From assembly GCA_947371775.1 (NCBI GenBank), contig CANBQX010000001.1, forward strand, positions 1 through 53,403: a stretch of 53,403 bases of DNA, given 5' to 3'. This DNA comes from Comamonadaceae bacterium. Its GTDB lineage: Bacteria > Pseudomonadota > Gammaproteobacteria > Burkholderiales > Burkholderiaceae_C. This document shows, piece by piece, positions 43,340-51,448 of this stretch (the stretch's first letter is position 1; the number at the start of each line of letters is the position of its first letter). The notes under the pieces were generated by a model. That model had not been told where the DNA came from. It saw nothing but the letters and a program-made list of their open reading frames with translations, and did no database searches. A program made the position numbers and the translations under genes.

Positions 43340-43345
43340 ATTATA
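43340..43345 (-). promoter_or_regulatory. Likely -10 box of the pyrG promoter
   Basis: A perfect TATAAT on the minus strand, about 44 bases before the pyrG start. No good -35 hexamer is seen at 16-18 bp, so it may need an activator. Confidence 0.45.
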
Positions 43346-43414
43346 GGTGTCTGCTACATTGCGCTCGGGGCACGGTTCGGCGCCCCGAATCTGATTTCGA
43401 CGAAGGCCAGGTGC

Positions 43415-44626
43415 ATGGAATTAAGCGGCAAACACATTGTTTTGGGACTCAGCGGCGGCATTGCCTGTTACAAGGCTGCCGAACTGTGCCGTGCGCTGAT
43501 CAAAGAAGGTGCGACAGTGCAGGTGGTCATGACCGAGGCCGCAGCCCAATTTATCACGCCCGTCACCTTGCAGGCCCTGAGCCAGCGCAGCGTGTACACC
43601 TCGCAGTGGGACGCGCGCGAAGCCAACAACATGGCGCACATCAACCTGAGCCGCGAGGCCGACGCCATTCTGATCGCACCCTGCAGTGCCGACTTTATGG
43701 CCAAGCTCCTGCACGGGCGGGCCGACGACCTGCTGAGCCTGATGTGTCTGGCCCGCCCCCGGGAGTCGGTGCCGCTGCTGCTGGCCCCTGCCATGAACCG
43801 AGAAATGTGGTCGCACCCGGCCACGGTGCGCAATGTGGCGCAACTGCGCGCCGACGGCTCTACGGTGCTGGACGTGGGCAGCGGCGACCAGGCCTGTGGC
43901 GAGACTGGCGACGGCCGCATGCGCGAGCCGGACGAACTCTTGCACGATGTGATTGCCTTCTTCCAGCCCAAAGCGTTGGCAGGACAGCGGGTGCTGATTA
44001 CCGCCGGCCCGACCTTTGAGGCGATTGATCCGGTGCGCGGCATCACCAACCGCTCCAGCGGAAAAATGGGCTTTGCACTGGCGCGTGCGGCGCAAGAGGC
44101 GGGAGCCGATGTCACTTTGGTGGCAGGGCCGGTGGCTCTGCCAACACCCAAAGGTGTGCGCCGCATTGACGTGCAAAGTGCGCAAGACATGCTGCAGGCC
44201 TGTTTGACACACGCGGACCATGCGGGTGTGTTCATTGCCACGGCGGCGGTGGCGGACTGGCGACCGGTGGTGCAGACTGCACAAAAAATTAAAAAGGACG
44301 GGTCGGGGCAGGTGCCCAGCCTGGCGCTCGAAGAAAACCCCGATATTTTGGCGACCCTGGCGCAGTCGGAGCGCGGTCGCAGCGGCGCGCTGTTTTGCGT
44401 GGGCTTTGCTGCCGAGAGCCACGATTTGCTGGCGCACGCCACAGCCAAACGCCTTCGCAAGGGCGTGCCGCTGTTGGTGGGCAATATCGGCCCCGCCACC
44501 TTTGGTCAAGATGACAACGCGCTCTTGCTGGTGGACGCACAGGGCGCGGTGGACATTCCCCGTGCCAGCAAATTGAGCCTGGCCCGCATGCTGGTTGGCG
44601 AAATTGCCCGGCGCCTGCACCCCTGA
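43415..44626 (+). CDS. coaBC: Bifunctional phosphopantothenoylcysteine decarboxylase/synthase
   Basis: A 403-residue fusion for two steps of coenzyme A synthesis. The N-terminal flavoprotein decarboxylase (CoaC, about 1-185) has LGLSGGIACYKAAELCRAL, INLSREADAILIAPCSADFMAKLLHG and LLAPAMNREMW. The C-terminal CTP-dependent synthase (CoaB, about 190-400) has LITAGPTFEAIDPVRGITNRSSGKMGFALA. It is divergent from pyrG across 118 bases and precedes dut by 25 bases, the order seen in many proteobacteria. Confidence 0.96.
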   Translation: MELSGKHIVLGLSGGIACYKAAELCRALIKEGATVQVVMTEAAAQFITPVTLQALSQRSVYTSQWDAREANNMAHINLSREADAILIAPCSADFMAKLLHGRADDLLSLMCLARPRESVPLLLAPAMNREMWSHPATVRNVAQLRADGSTVLDVGSGDQACGETGDGRMREPDELLHDVIAFFQPKALAGQRVLITAGPTFEAIDPVRGITNRSSGKMGFALARAAQEAGADVTLVAGPVALPTPKGVRRIDVQSAQDMLQACLTHADHAGVFIATAAVADWRPVVQTAQKIKKDGSGQVPSLALEENPDILATLAQSERGRSGALFCVGFAAESHDLLAHATAKRLRKGVPLLVGNIGPATFGQDDNALLLVDAQGAVDIPRASKLSLARMLVGEIARRLHP

Positions 44627-44651
44627 ACCTCGAATACCTCATTTCAACGCT

Positions 44652-45098
44652 ATGAAACTTGACGTCAAAATTCTCGATCCCCGCCTGGCCGACCAGTTGC
44701 CTTCCTATGCCACACCGGGCAGCGCGGGCCTGGATTTGCGGGCGTGCTTGGAGGCACCGCTGACGCTGCAAGCCAATGCCTGGCAGCTGGTGCCCACCGG
44801 CATGGCGATCTACCTCAAGGACCCGAACTACGCGGCGCTGATCCTGCCGCGCTCAGGTTTGGGCCACAAACACGGCATCGTGCTGGGCAACCTGGTGGGT
44901 TTGATCGACAGCGATTACCAAGGGCAGCTGATGGTCAGTGCCTGGAACCGCAGCAGCACGGCCTTCACGATCGAACCGATGGAGCGCATTGCGCAGCTGG
45001 TGATCGTCCCGGTGGTGCAGGCTGAATTCAACATCGTCCACGAATTTGCCGCGTCTGAGCGCGGCGAGGGCGGTTATGGGTCTACCGGCAAGGCCTGA
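44652..45098 (+). CDS. dut: dUTP diphosphatase
   Basis: A 148-residue trimeric dUTPase that hydrolyses dUTP to dUMP, keeping uracil out of DNA and feeding dTMP synthesis. Motifs: ATPGSAGLDLRA (1), PRSGLGHKHGIVLGN (2), GLIDSDYQGQL (3), MERIAQLVIVPV (4) and RGEGGYGSTG (5), all present. The ATG at 44652 gives the usual KLDVKILD start. It lies 25 bases after coaBC and converges on the FKBP-type gene. Confidence 0.97.
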   Translation: MKLDVKILDPRLADQLPSYATPGSAGLDLRACLEAPLTLQANAWQLVPTGMAIYLKDPNYAALILPRSGLGHKHGIVLGNLVGLIDSDYQGQLMVSAWNRSSTAFTIEPMERIAQLVIVPVVQAEFNIVHEFAASERGEGGYGSTGKA

Positions 45099-45119
45099 GG
45101 CGGACTTGCGACAACGCTA

Positions 45120-45653
45120 CTAGTGCAGCGGCGCGTCGCCGCGGTCCGCAGCAGGCAGCGCCTCGATGCGGAAAAATCCGGTGCCGGTCGAACCGCGCTC
45201 CAGCTCCTCTTCGGTGGCTTCGCGCACGCCTTCCACCCGCATGCTCAGGCGAATCGCAATACCCGCCAAAGGGTGGTTACCGTCCAGCACCACATGCTCG
45301 GGGTAGATATCGGTGACAGTGAACAGCGCATCTTTGGGCGCGGCCGGGTTGCAGCCTGCGGGCAGGGCGCTGCCTTCCAGCGTCAGGCCTACTTGCAATT
45401 CGGCGGGGAACAATGCACGAGGCTCCAAAAACAGGAGCTGGTCGTTGAAGTCGCCAAAGGCTTCCTCGGGTTCGATTTGGATTTGCAGTTTGTCGCCGAC
45501 ACGGTGGCCTTGCAGCGCCGCGTCGATGGCCGGCAGCAGGTCTTTGCCGCCGAGCAAGAACTCCACCGGCTCGTCCAAAACGTCCAATTCTTCCCCCAAA
45601 GTGTCTTGAAGGACCCAGGTCAAAGCGACCACGCAGTTGTCATAGATTTCCAT
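45120..45653 (-). CDS. FKBP-type peptidyl-prolyl isomerase (SlyD-like)
   Basis: 177 residues, FKBP fold with an inserted flap as in SlyD: VVALTWVLQDTLGEELD, VEFLLGGKDLLPAIDAALQGHRVGDKLQIQIEPEEAFGDFND, and NHPLAGIAIRLSMRVEGVREATEEEL. NHPLAG is a SlyD/FkpB signature. It lacks the His-rich metal tail of E. coli SlyD. It probably acts on proline bonds during folding in the cytoplasm. The ATG at 45653 is chosen; a longer frame to 45758 would run into the divergent downstream gene. Confidence 0.9.
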   Translation of the reverse strand: MEIYDNCVVALTWVLQDTLGEELDVLDEPVEFLLGGKDLLPAIDAALQGHRVGDKLQIQIEPEEAFGDFNDQLLFLEPRALFPAELQVGLTLEGSALPAGCNPAAPKDALFTVTDIYPEHVVLDGNHPLAGIAIRLSMRVEGVREATEEELERGSTGTGFFRIEALPAADRGDAPLH

Positions 45654-45709
45654 CGGACAATTGTCGCAGTTTCTCCGTATCCCAATTCTCTGCCCAGGAC
45701 CTACCGCAA

Positions 45710-46846
45710 ATGAACATTGACCAGCCCCTACAACTCCTGGGCGGACTGTCGCCTGCAACTTTTATGCGCCGCCATTGGCAAAAAAAGCCGCTGGTCATCC
45801 GCCAGGCGATTCCCGGCCTGACGGCGCCGCTGGATCGCGCCGAACTGTTTGACCTGGCGGCGCAAGACGACGTGCAGTCCCGCCTGGTGATCCAAACACC
45901 CGCCACACCGCTCAAGCCCTGGCGGCTCAAACAAGGGCCTTTTGGTCGCAAAAACCTGCCTGCACTCAAGCAAGCGGGATGGACGCTGCTGGTGCAAGGT
46001 GTGGATTTGCACGATGCGCGGGTGCGCGCCTTGCGCGACCAGTTCCGTTTTGTGCCGGATGCCCGTTTGGATGATGTGATGGTGAGCTACGCCAGCGACG
46101 GCGGTGGGGTGGGGCCGCACTTTGACAGCTACGACGTGTTTCTATTGCAAGCGCAGGGGCAGCGACGCTGGCGCATCGGGCGGCAAAAAAATCTTGATTT
46201 GCAGCCAGGTATGCCGCTCAAAATATTGGCCGACTTTGAGCCCGAACAGGAGTTTGTTCTCAACGCGGGCGACATGCTGTATCTGCCCCCGCGCTACGCC
46301 CATGATGGTGTCGCTTTGGGCGAGTGCATGACCTACTCCATTGGCTTTCGGTCTCCGGCGGCGGGTGAGCTGGCGCAGGAAATTTTGCAGCGCATGGCCG
46401 AGCAGGCCTGCGACGAAGTGGGTGACGCCTTGTACCGCGATCCCGCTCAAGCCGCCCAGGCGCAATGCGCCAAAATTCCAGAGGGTTTGGTCGCATTTGC
46501 GCGCCAAGCCTTGGATAAGTCACTGCGCGACCCGTTGGCGCTGCAACGCGCATTGGGCGAATACCTGAGTGAGCCCAAGGCGCAGGTGTGGTTCGAAGGC
46601 GGTCAAAACCAGGGTGACTTAGGTCAGGGTGTGCGTCTGGACCGGCGCACGCAAATGCTGTACGACGAAGCACATATTTTTATCAACGGGGAGAGCTTCT
46701 TGGCGCGGGGACAGGATGCCAAGGTGATGCGCACGCTGGCCGACCAGCAATATTTGACTGCCAAGGAGTTGAAGAAGCTCAGCCCGGATGCACGCGAGTT
46801 GCTGGATCAGTGGCTGGACGATGGTTGGCTGCAATCGGAGGTTTGA
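45710..46846 (+). CDS. Ribosomal oxygenase (cupin/JmjC, RoxA/YcfD-like)
   Basis: A 378-residue JmjC-type 2-oxoglutarate/Fe(II) oxygenase. Iron ligands are His137 and Asp139 (GPHFDSYDVFLLQ) and His198 (PPRYAHDG). The N-terminal PATFMRRHWQKKPLVIRQA and the C-terminal winged region match YcfD, which hydroxylates an Arg of ribosomal protein L16; that substrate is assigned by homology only. It is divergent from the FKBP-type gene across 56 bases that include the perfect palindrome GACAATTGTC. Confidence 0.92.
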   Translation: MNIDQPLQLLGGLSPATFMRRHWQKKPLVIRQAIPGLTAPLDRAELFDLAAQDDVQSRLVIQTPATPLKPWRLKQGPFGRKNLPALKQAGWTLLVQGVDLHDARVRALRDQFRFVPDARLDDVMVSYASDGGGVGPHFDSYDVFLLQAQGQRRWRIGRQKNLDLQPGMPLKILADFEPEQEFVLNAGDMLYLPPRYAHDGVALGECMTYSIGFRSPAAGELAQEILQRMAEQACDEVGDALYRDPAQAAQAQCAKIPEGLVAFARQALDKSLRDPLALQRALGEYLSEPKAQVWFEGGQNQGDLGQGVRLDRRTQMLYDEAHIFINGESFLARGQDAKVMRTLADQQYLTAKELKKLSPDARELLDQWLDDGWLQSEV

Positions 46847-46889
46847 GCGCTTTCCAAGCACCTTAATCAATAAGGAATTTTTGGGTTTT

Positions 46890-46906
46890 GGCACGAATTC
46901 GGTGCC
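46890..46906. repeat. Inverted repeat upstream of the small lipoprotein gene
   Basis: Arms GGCAC and GTGCC flank GAATTCG in the 223-base gap between the oxygenase and lipoprotein genes. The rest of that gap holds a TATACT box (46956-46961) without a good -35 and a weak CCTTA/TAAGG hairpin at 46861-46875. Confidence 0.35.
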
Positions 46907-47069
46907 AGTGGGTGCTGAAATGAGGGTTTACCCGCAAGCTGTATGCACCATCTTGTATACTTAGGGGCTCTGGCGAAATCGCTTTGTAAGTCTTTGTCAG
47001 GGTTTGGTCGGTTCGCCGCCCAGGCATTTTCCGGAAATTGTTTCGTTAACTTACTCTATTTTTTCAATC

Positions 47070-47240
47070 ATGAACAAAACTCTCATTTTGGCAGCTGTGA
47101 TCGCTGCTGCTGCCCTGGCTGCTTGCGGTAAAAAAGAAGAAGCTGCTGCTCCCGCCGCTGCACCTGCTGCCGCTGCTCCTGCTGCTGACGCATCTGCTGC
47201 ACCCGCTGCTGCTGCTCCTGCACCCGAAGCATCGAAGTAA
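47070..47240 (+). CDS. Tiny Ala/Pro-rich lipoprotein
   Basis: 56 residues. The signal sequence MNKTLILAAVIAAAALAAC ends in a lipobox (LAAC, Cys19) followed by GKKEE, so a short lipidated peptide is expected. The mature part is almost only Ala and Pro with a few Asp/Ser/Glu. It has its own strong terminator 13 bases after the stop, supporting a real single-gene transcript. No family with a known role is recognised; a structural or spacer role in the envelope is speculation. Codons are dominated by GCT, unlike the GCC/GCG-rich neighbours. Confidence 0.8.
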   Translation: MNKTLILAAVIAAAALAACGKKEEAAAPAAAPAAAAPAADASAAPAAAAPAPEASK

Positions 47241-47253
47241 ATTCTTGATTGCG

Positions 47254-47283
47254 AAAAAAAACCACCGCAAGGTGGTTTTTTTT
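47254..47283. terminator. Bidirectional terminator between the small lipoprotein gene and bamC
   Basis: The stem AAAACCACC/GGTGGTTTT has loop GCAA and runs of A before and T after, so it works on both strands. Confidence 0.92.
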
Positions 47284-47301
47284 CGTCTGTTGGGGGTTGA
47301 A

Positions 47302-48384
47302 TCACTTCAAGTCGTCGGCGAGTACTTTCACAATCTTCTTCGCAACCTCGGACAACTCCGGCGCGCCTAATTCGTTCAACACCGTTACGGTTGATTTGTC
47401 CCCTGTGCTACGTACGGAAATTTGATATTTCCCCGCATCGTTAGATTTTGATGCGCCGCCAAACAGTTTTTTGAACCAGCTGTCGTCACCGGTTTGGGTG
47501 TCCGAGCTCCTGTATCTCACGAAATACAGACCTTTGTTGCGGTCACGGTCTTCCACCGTAAAGCCGGTACGGTCTAAGGCAAGACCCACACGACGCCAAG
47601 CGCGGTCAAAGCCATCGGTAATGATCAATTCTGTCTGTCCGTCAACCGATGTCATGGTTGACGTCAGGGGTGCCTGGGATGCCGCGGCGACTTGGACCGT
47701 TTCTTGTTTGCTGGCACCGAGTTTGAGCATCAAACGCCGCAGAAATTCAGCCTCCAACTCCGAGTCGGATGCCCGTGGCTGCCATATCGTGCGCTTCTGG
47801 TCATCGCTGGCATACACCTCTTGCATGCCGCGGTGGGAAATGTAAATTTCGGTGCCACCGTCGGAACGGCTTTCCAAGCGGGTACGGTACTTGTCGCGCA
47901 ATGAGGTGGAATAAAGAGAATCTAAAACGCTACCCAGGTAGCGGCGGATCACGTCTTGCGGAATGTTTGCACGGTTTTCATTCCATTCGGTTTCCATGAT
48001 TCCCACATCGGCTTGGTCCATGCTCAGGGTAAAGCCGTTCTCTTGCCAAAAACTCTTCAAAGGTAGCCACAAACTCGCAGCACTGCGGTTGACGACCAAC
48101 CAGCGCTGGTTGCCAAGGCGTTCGACCCGAATATCGGCAATGGCGCCCACGGCCACGATCTCGGGGCTGGCGCTTGTTGTAGTTTTTGCCGAATTGGCGG
48201 CCGAGAAGCCACCATTGACCACCGAGTAACGCGTGTCCTTGGACAGCTGGGTTAAATCGGGCGGAACCGCCAATGACGGTGCCTTGATATTGGACTTGTA
48301 GTCCACTTTTTCACCGTCGAGCACCGAACACGCACTCAGTGCGACCGCGCCGGCCAAAACCGTTAATTTCAATGAAAAATTCAC
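47302..48384 (-). CDS. bamC: Outer-membrane assembly lipoprotein BamC
   Basis: A 360-residue lipoprotein of the BAM complex that folds outer-membrane proteins. The lipobox is LSAC with Cys19. The conserved unstructured N-terminus (GEKVDYKSNIKAPSLAVPPDLTQL), which in E. coli binds BamD, is present. Two helix-grip-like domains follow (RWLVVNRSAASLWLPLKSFWQENGFTL and ELIITDGFDRAWRRVGLALDRTGFTVEDRDRNKGLYFVRY). It lies 21 bases after dapA, the classic dapA-bamC pair. Confidence 0.95.
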   Translation of the reverse strand: MNFSLKLTVLAGAVALSACSVLDGEKVDYKSNIKAPSLAVPPDLTQLSKDTRYSVVNGGFSAANSAKTTTSASPEIVAVGAIADIRVERLGNQRWLVVNRSAASLWLPLKSFWQENGFTLSMDQADVGIMETEWNENRANIPQDVIRRYLGSVLDSLYSTSLRDKYRTRLESRSDGGTEIYISHRGMQEVYASDDQKRTIWQPRASDSELEAEFLRRLMLKLGASKQETVQVAAASQAPLTSTMTSVDGQTELIITDGFDRAWRRVGLALDRTGFTVEDRDRNKGLYFVRYRSSDTQTGDDSWFKKLFGGASKSNDAGKYQISVRSTGDKSTVTVLNELGAPELSEVAKKIVKVLADDLK

Positions 48385-48405
48385 AAGATGCCTTTGTATG
48401 GGGGA

Positions 48406-49299
48406 TTAAATTAAACCGGTGCTTTTCAGCAATTGCTCTAAACCGGGGCGATTGCCTTCGGTAAAAGGCGTCAGAGGCAGGCGGATCGCCTCTCCGCACA
48501 TGCCCATGCGGGACACAGCCCACTTCACGGGGATAGGGTTCGCTTCCACGAACAGACCTTTGTGCAGCGGCAGCAACTTGAACTGGATGTCCATCGCTTT
48601 GCGCACATCACCTGCAATGGCGGCCATGCACAGTTCGTGCATCAAGCGGGGTGCCACGTTGGCCGTGACGCTCACATTGCCGTGGCCACCGCACAGCATG
48701 AGTGCTACGGCGGTGGGGTCGTCACCCGAATAAATCGAAAACCCCTGGGGTGCTTCTTTGATGAGCCACTGCGCACGTTCAATATTGCCGGTCGCTTCTT
48801 TGATGCCAACGATGCCAGGTACTTGGGCCAAACGAATCACCGTTTCGTGGGCCATATCGGCCACTGTGCGGCCGGGCACGTTGTACAGCACCACCGGGAG
48901 GTCGACCGATTCGGCGATGGCCTTGAAGTGCTGGTACTGGCCTTCTTGGGTGGGCTTGTTGTAATAGGGAACGACCTGCAACTGGCAGTCTGCTCCGACT
49001 TTTTTGGCGAAATGGGCCAGCTCAATGGCCTCTTTGGTGGAGTTGGCGCCACAGCCGGCCATGATGGGTACGCGACCAGCCGCTTGTTCGACGGACACGC
49101 GAATGATTTCGCAGTGTTCGTCCACGTTCACCGTCGGTGACTCGCCGGTGGTACCCACTACGCCAATGCAGTCGGTGCCTTCGGCGATATGCCAATCGAT
49201 CAGGCGACGTAGCGCGGGGTAGTCCACGGCACCGTCGTCGAGCATGGGGGTCACCAGCGCGACGATGCTGCCCCGAATGGGAGTGAAAGAAGGATTCAT
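48406..49299 (-). CDS. dapA: 4-hydroxy-tetrahydrodipicolinate synthase
   Basis: A 297-residue TIM-barrel aldolase joining pyruvate and aspartate semialdehyde, first step of the lysine/diaminopimelate branch. The Schiff-base Lys is Lys167 (VGIKEATGN); Tyr139 (VLYNVPGRT) and the GTTGESPT loop are conserved. It lies between a methyltransferase gene (36 bases upstream) and bamC (21 bases downstream), all minus strand. Confidence 0.97.
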   Translation of the reverse strand: MNPSFTPIRGSIVALVTPMLDDGAVDYPALRRLIDWHIAEGTDCIGVVGTTGESPTVNVDEHCEIIRVSVEQAAGRVPIMAGCGANSTKEAIELAHFAKKVGADCQLQVVPYYNKPTQEGQYQHFKAIAESVDLPVVLYNVPGRTVADMAHETVIRLAQVPGIVGIKEATGNIERAQWLIKEAPQGFSIYSGDDPTAVALMLCGGHGNVSVTANVAPRLMHELCMAAIAGDVRKAMDIQFKLLPLHKGLFVEANPIPVKWAVSRMGMCGEAIRLPLTPFTEGNRPGLEQLLKSTGLI

Positions 49300-49335
49300 G
49301 GGGCGCTTGAGCGTGGTTAAAAAGATGGATTTTAC

Positions 49336-49914
49336 CTAGAGCGGGTAATTTGCATGAACGTCTTGGGGCGCCTTTGCGCTGACCTTGCGAATGGCGGCAA
49401 TGCGCTGCACAAAGCGCGGTGGATTGGCCAGTGTGCCGTTTTCATAGGCAACGATCTGTAAATCAGCGCACACCTGCAGCAGTTCGCCGCTTTGTAGCAA
49501 AAAGTCAGGCCGACGGGGGCGGCCGACCGTTTCATTTCCCGAGGCAAAGGTTTCGTAAATGAGCACACCGCCCGGGGCCAGGCTGCCCAAAATCTTGGGC
49601 CAGAGCGGGCGCCACAGGTAGTTGGTGACCACCACCACACCAAACTGTCGCAGCGCGCTGGAGTCGCCGGGCGCTGTCAGCGGCCATGGGCCTGACTCGA
49701 TGTCTGCACAGACCCATTCAACGTTGGGCAGGCGCGCGCTGGCTGCCGAAATGTCGCGGTCTACCCCGGTGACAGGGTGGCCCTGCTGGGCAAACCAATG
49801 CAGATGACGTCCACTTCCGCAGGCCACATCGAGCACCGTGGTGCCAGGCTCCGCCAGATGAGACCAGCGTTGCACCCAGGGCGAGGCCGCGTCCAGCGCG
49901 TCGTGTGGCAGCAC
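49336..49914 (-). CDS. SAM-dependent class I methyltransferase
   Basis: A 192-residue methyltransferase. Motif I is VLDVACGSGRHLHWFAQQGH (about residues 28-47), then VTGVDRDI (acidic residue for SAM ribose) and FGVVVVTNYLWRPLWPKIL. PGGVLIYETFASGNE fits the TehB/UbiE-like small methyltransferases, but the substrate is not known. Translation appears to start at a GTG (49914) directly after the stop of a 49-residue membrane-protein gene, so coupled translation is likely. It precedes dapA by 36 bases. Confidence 0.88.
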   Translation of the reverse strand: MLPHDALDAASPWVQRWSHLAEPGTTVLDVACGSGRHLHWFAQQGHPVTGVDRDISAASARLPNVEWVCADIESGPWPLTAPGDSSALRQFGVVVVTNYLWRPLWPKILGSLAPGGVLIYETFASGNETVGRPRRPDFLLQSGELLQVCADLQIVAYENGTLANPPRFVQRIAAIRKVSAKAPQDVHANYPL

Positions 49915-50064
49915 CTAGAAACACGCCCACATTTGTTGGGCCAACTGCACCATGAAGTCTGGCCACGCGTACAGGCCAAACACTGCAGCCAAGACCGTGA
50001 TGCCAAGCGCAAATGCCAGTGCCTTGGCGATTTTCTGAGTCGGGGGACGGCCTTGCAGGGTCAT
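49915..50064 (-). CDS. Small 49-residue membrane protein
   Basis: A short open frame filling the gap between the MFS and methyltransferase genes: start ATG at 50064, stop TAG at 49917-49915. The product begins MTLQGRPPTQKIAKA, has one strong TM helix (LAFALGITVLAAVFGLYAW, about residues 16-34) and ends VQLAQQMWACF. The MFS stop is 7 bases upstream and the methyltransferase GTG follows at once, so the spacing fits a translated operon member. I recognise no named family. Without it the gap would be unexplained. Confidence 0.75.
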   Translation of the reverse strand: MTLQGRPPTQKIAKALAFALGITVLAAVFGLYAWPDFMVQLAQQMWACF

Positions 50065-50071
50065 GGCGCGA

Positions 50072-51310
50072 TCAAGCTGAAGCAGGCACCAGACGCGGCG
50101 TGCGTTCGATGGGCGACTCTTTCACCGGCAAATTCACCAAGCCCGCAAATACACCCAGGGCAATCGCGATATACCAAACCACGTCATAGCTGCCCGTGCG
50201 GTCATAAAAATACCCACCCAGCCACACGCCCATGAAGGAGCCGACCTGGTGGCTCAAAAAGACAAAGCCGCTGAGCATGGACAGGTGGGCTACGCCAAAA
50301 ATTTGGGCCAGGGCGGCGTTGGTAGGCGGTACCGTGGAAAGCCACAAAAAGCCCATGACTGCAGAGAACAGGTACACGCTGCCGGGGCTCAGCGGCGCCC
50401 AGATGAAGAGGGCGATGACCACCGCCCGGGCGAAGTAAATAAAGGCCAGGATGTGGCGCTTGGGCAGGCGCTGGCCCAAGGCCCCGGCGGTGTAGGTGCC
50501 GAACACATTGAACAAGCCGATCAAGGCCAGGGCATAACTGGCCACCTGCGGCGACAGACCGTGGTCTTTCAGGTAACTGGGCATGTGTACGCCGATAAAC
50601 ACGACCTGAAAACCGCAGACAAAGTAGCCCGCCATGAGCAACTGGAAACTGCGGTACTGAAACGCTTCGCTCAGTGCGTGAAAAATCGTCTGCTCACGGG
50701 GGGCGCTGGCCTGGTTGCCTGCCAGGTGGGGTTCGCGCAGGCCCCAGGCCAGGGGGGCGATCAGCAAAGCGGCCATGCCCAAGACGCCCAGTGCGCCTTG
50801 CCATCCCACGGTAGCAATCAGCTGGCCTTCAATCGGCACCATCAAAAATTGACCGAAAGAGCCCGCGGCGGCCGCCATGCCCATGGCCCAGGATCGGCGT
50901 TCGGCCGGCACATTGCGTCCGATCACGCCGTAGACCACGGCATAGGTGGTGCCTGCTTGCGCCACCCCCAGCATCACGCCAGTGGAGAGCATCAACATCA
51001 AGGGGGTGTCGGCCTGCGACATGCCAAAGAGCCCCAGGGCATACATGACGGCACCCACCACCAGCACCCGGAAAGCGCCAAAACGGTCCGCCGCCATGCC
51101 CGCAAAAATGCCGGCAATGCCCCAGGAAATATTCTGGATGGCCATGGCCAGGGCATAGGTTTCGCGCGTCCAGCCGCGGGCCTGGGTCAGTGGCTGCATC
51201 CACAGGCCAAAGCCATGGCGAATGCCCATCGACAAGGTCACGATGGCAGCCCCACAGGCCAAAACCTGAAACAAGGACAAGGGTGGGCGGTCAGGGTGGG
51301 CGTTTTGCAT
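50072..51310 (-). CDS. MFS transporter (OFA/monocarboxylate-like)
   Basis: A 412-residue twelve-helix major facilitator. Signature elements are SMGIRHGFGLWMQPLTQARGWTRE after TM1, FAGMAADRFGAFRVLVVG between TM2 and TM3, and YTAGALGQRLPKRHILAFIYFARA in the second half. The GxxxxFGxW-like start and overall pattern recall oxalate/formate or monocarboxylate transporters; the substrate is not assignable. The ATG at 51310 is directly preceded by GGAGG, too close for ordinary ribosome binding. A TATATT box at 51322-51317 fits a transcript beginning near the ATG, so a leaderless start is possible. Confidence 0.9.
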   Translation of the reverse strand: MQNAHPDRPPLSLFQVLACGAAIVTLSMGIRHGFGLWMQPLTQARGWTRETYALAMAIQNISWGIAGIFAGMAADRFGAFRVLVVGAVMYALGLFGMSQADTPLMLMLSTGVMLGVAQAGTTYAVVYGVIGRNVPAERRSWAMGMAAAAGSFGQFLMVPIEGQLIATVGWQGALGVLGMAALLIAPLAWGLREPHLAGNQASAPREQTIFHALSEAFQYRSFQLLMAGYFVCGFQVVFIGVHMPSYLKDHGLSPQVASYALALIGLFNVFGTYTAGALGQRLPKRHILAFIYFARAVVIALFIWAPLSPGSVYLFSAVMGFLWLSTVPPTNAALAQIFGVAHLSMLSGFVFLSHQVGSFMGVWLGGYFYDRTGSYDVVWYIAIALGVFAGLVNLPVKESPIERTPRLVPASA

Positions 51311-51448
51311 CCTCCAAATATAGCGAAGTAATAGGGATTGCGTGGTCACCAAGGGAAAAGTTGCCTGGGAACGGCAGGGGCCAGCCTGGTTCATAATGCT
51401 GTGGTTTCGTACAGTAAATTGCGTCTTGCAGGTCTACAATCGCTCTCT

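Noticed and set aside
41704..44019. A 771-codon open frame on the plus strand opposite pyrG
   Set aside because: It crosses the pyrG promoter and continues out of frame inside coaBC; no recognisable domain.
51361..51440. Promoter boxes for parE (CATAAT at 51392, TACAAT at 51435)
   Set aside because: Neither has an acceptable -35 hexamer at 16-18 bp, so I do not call a promoter.
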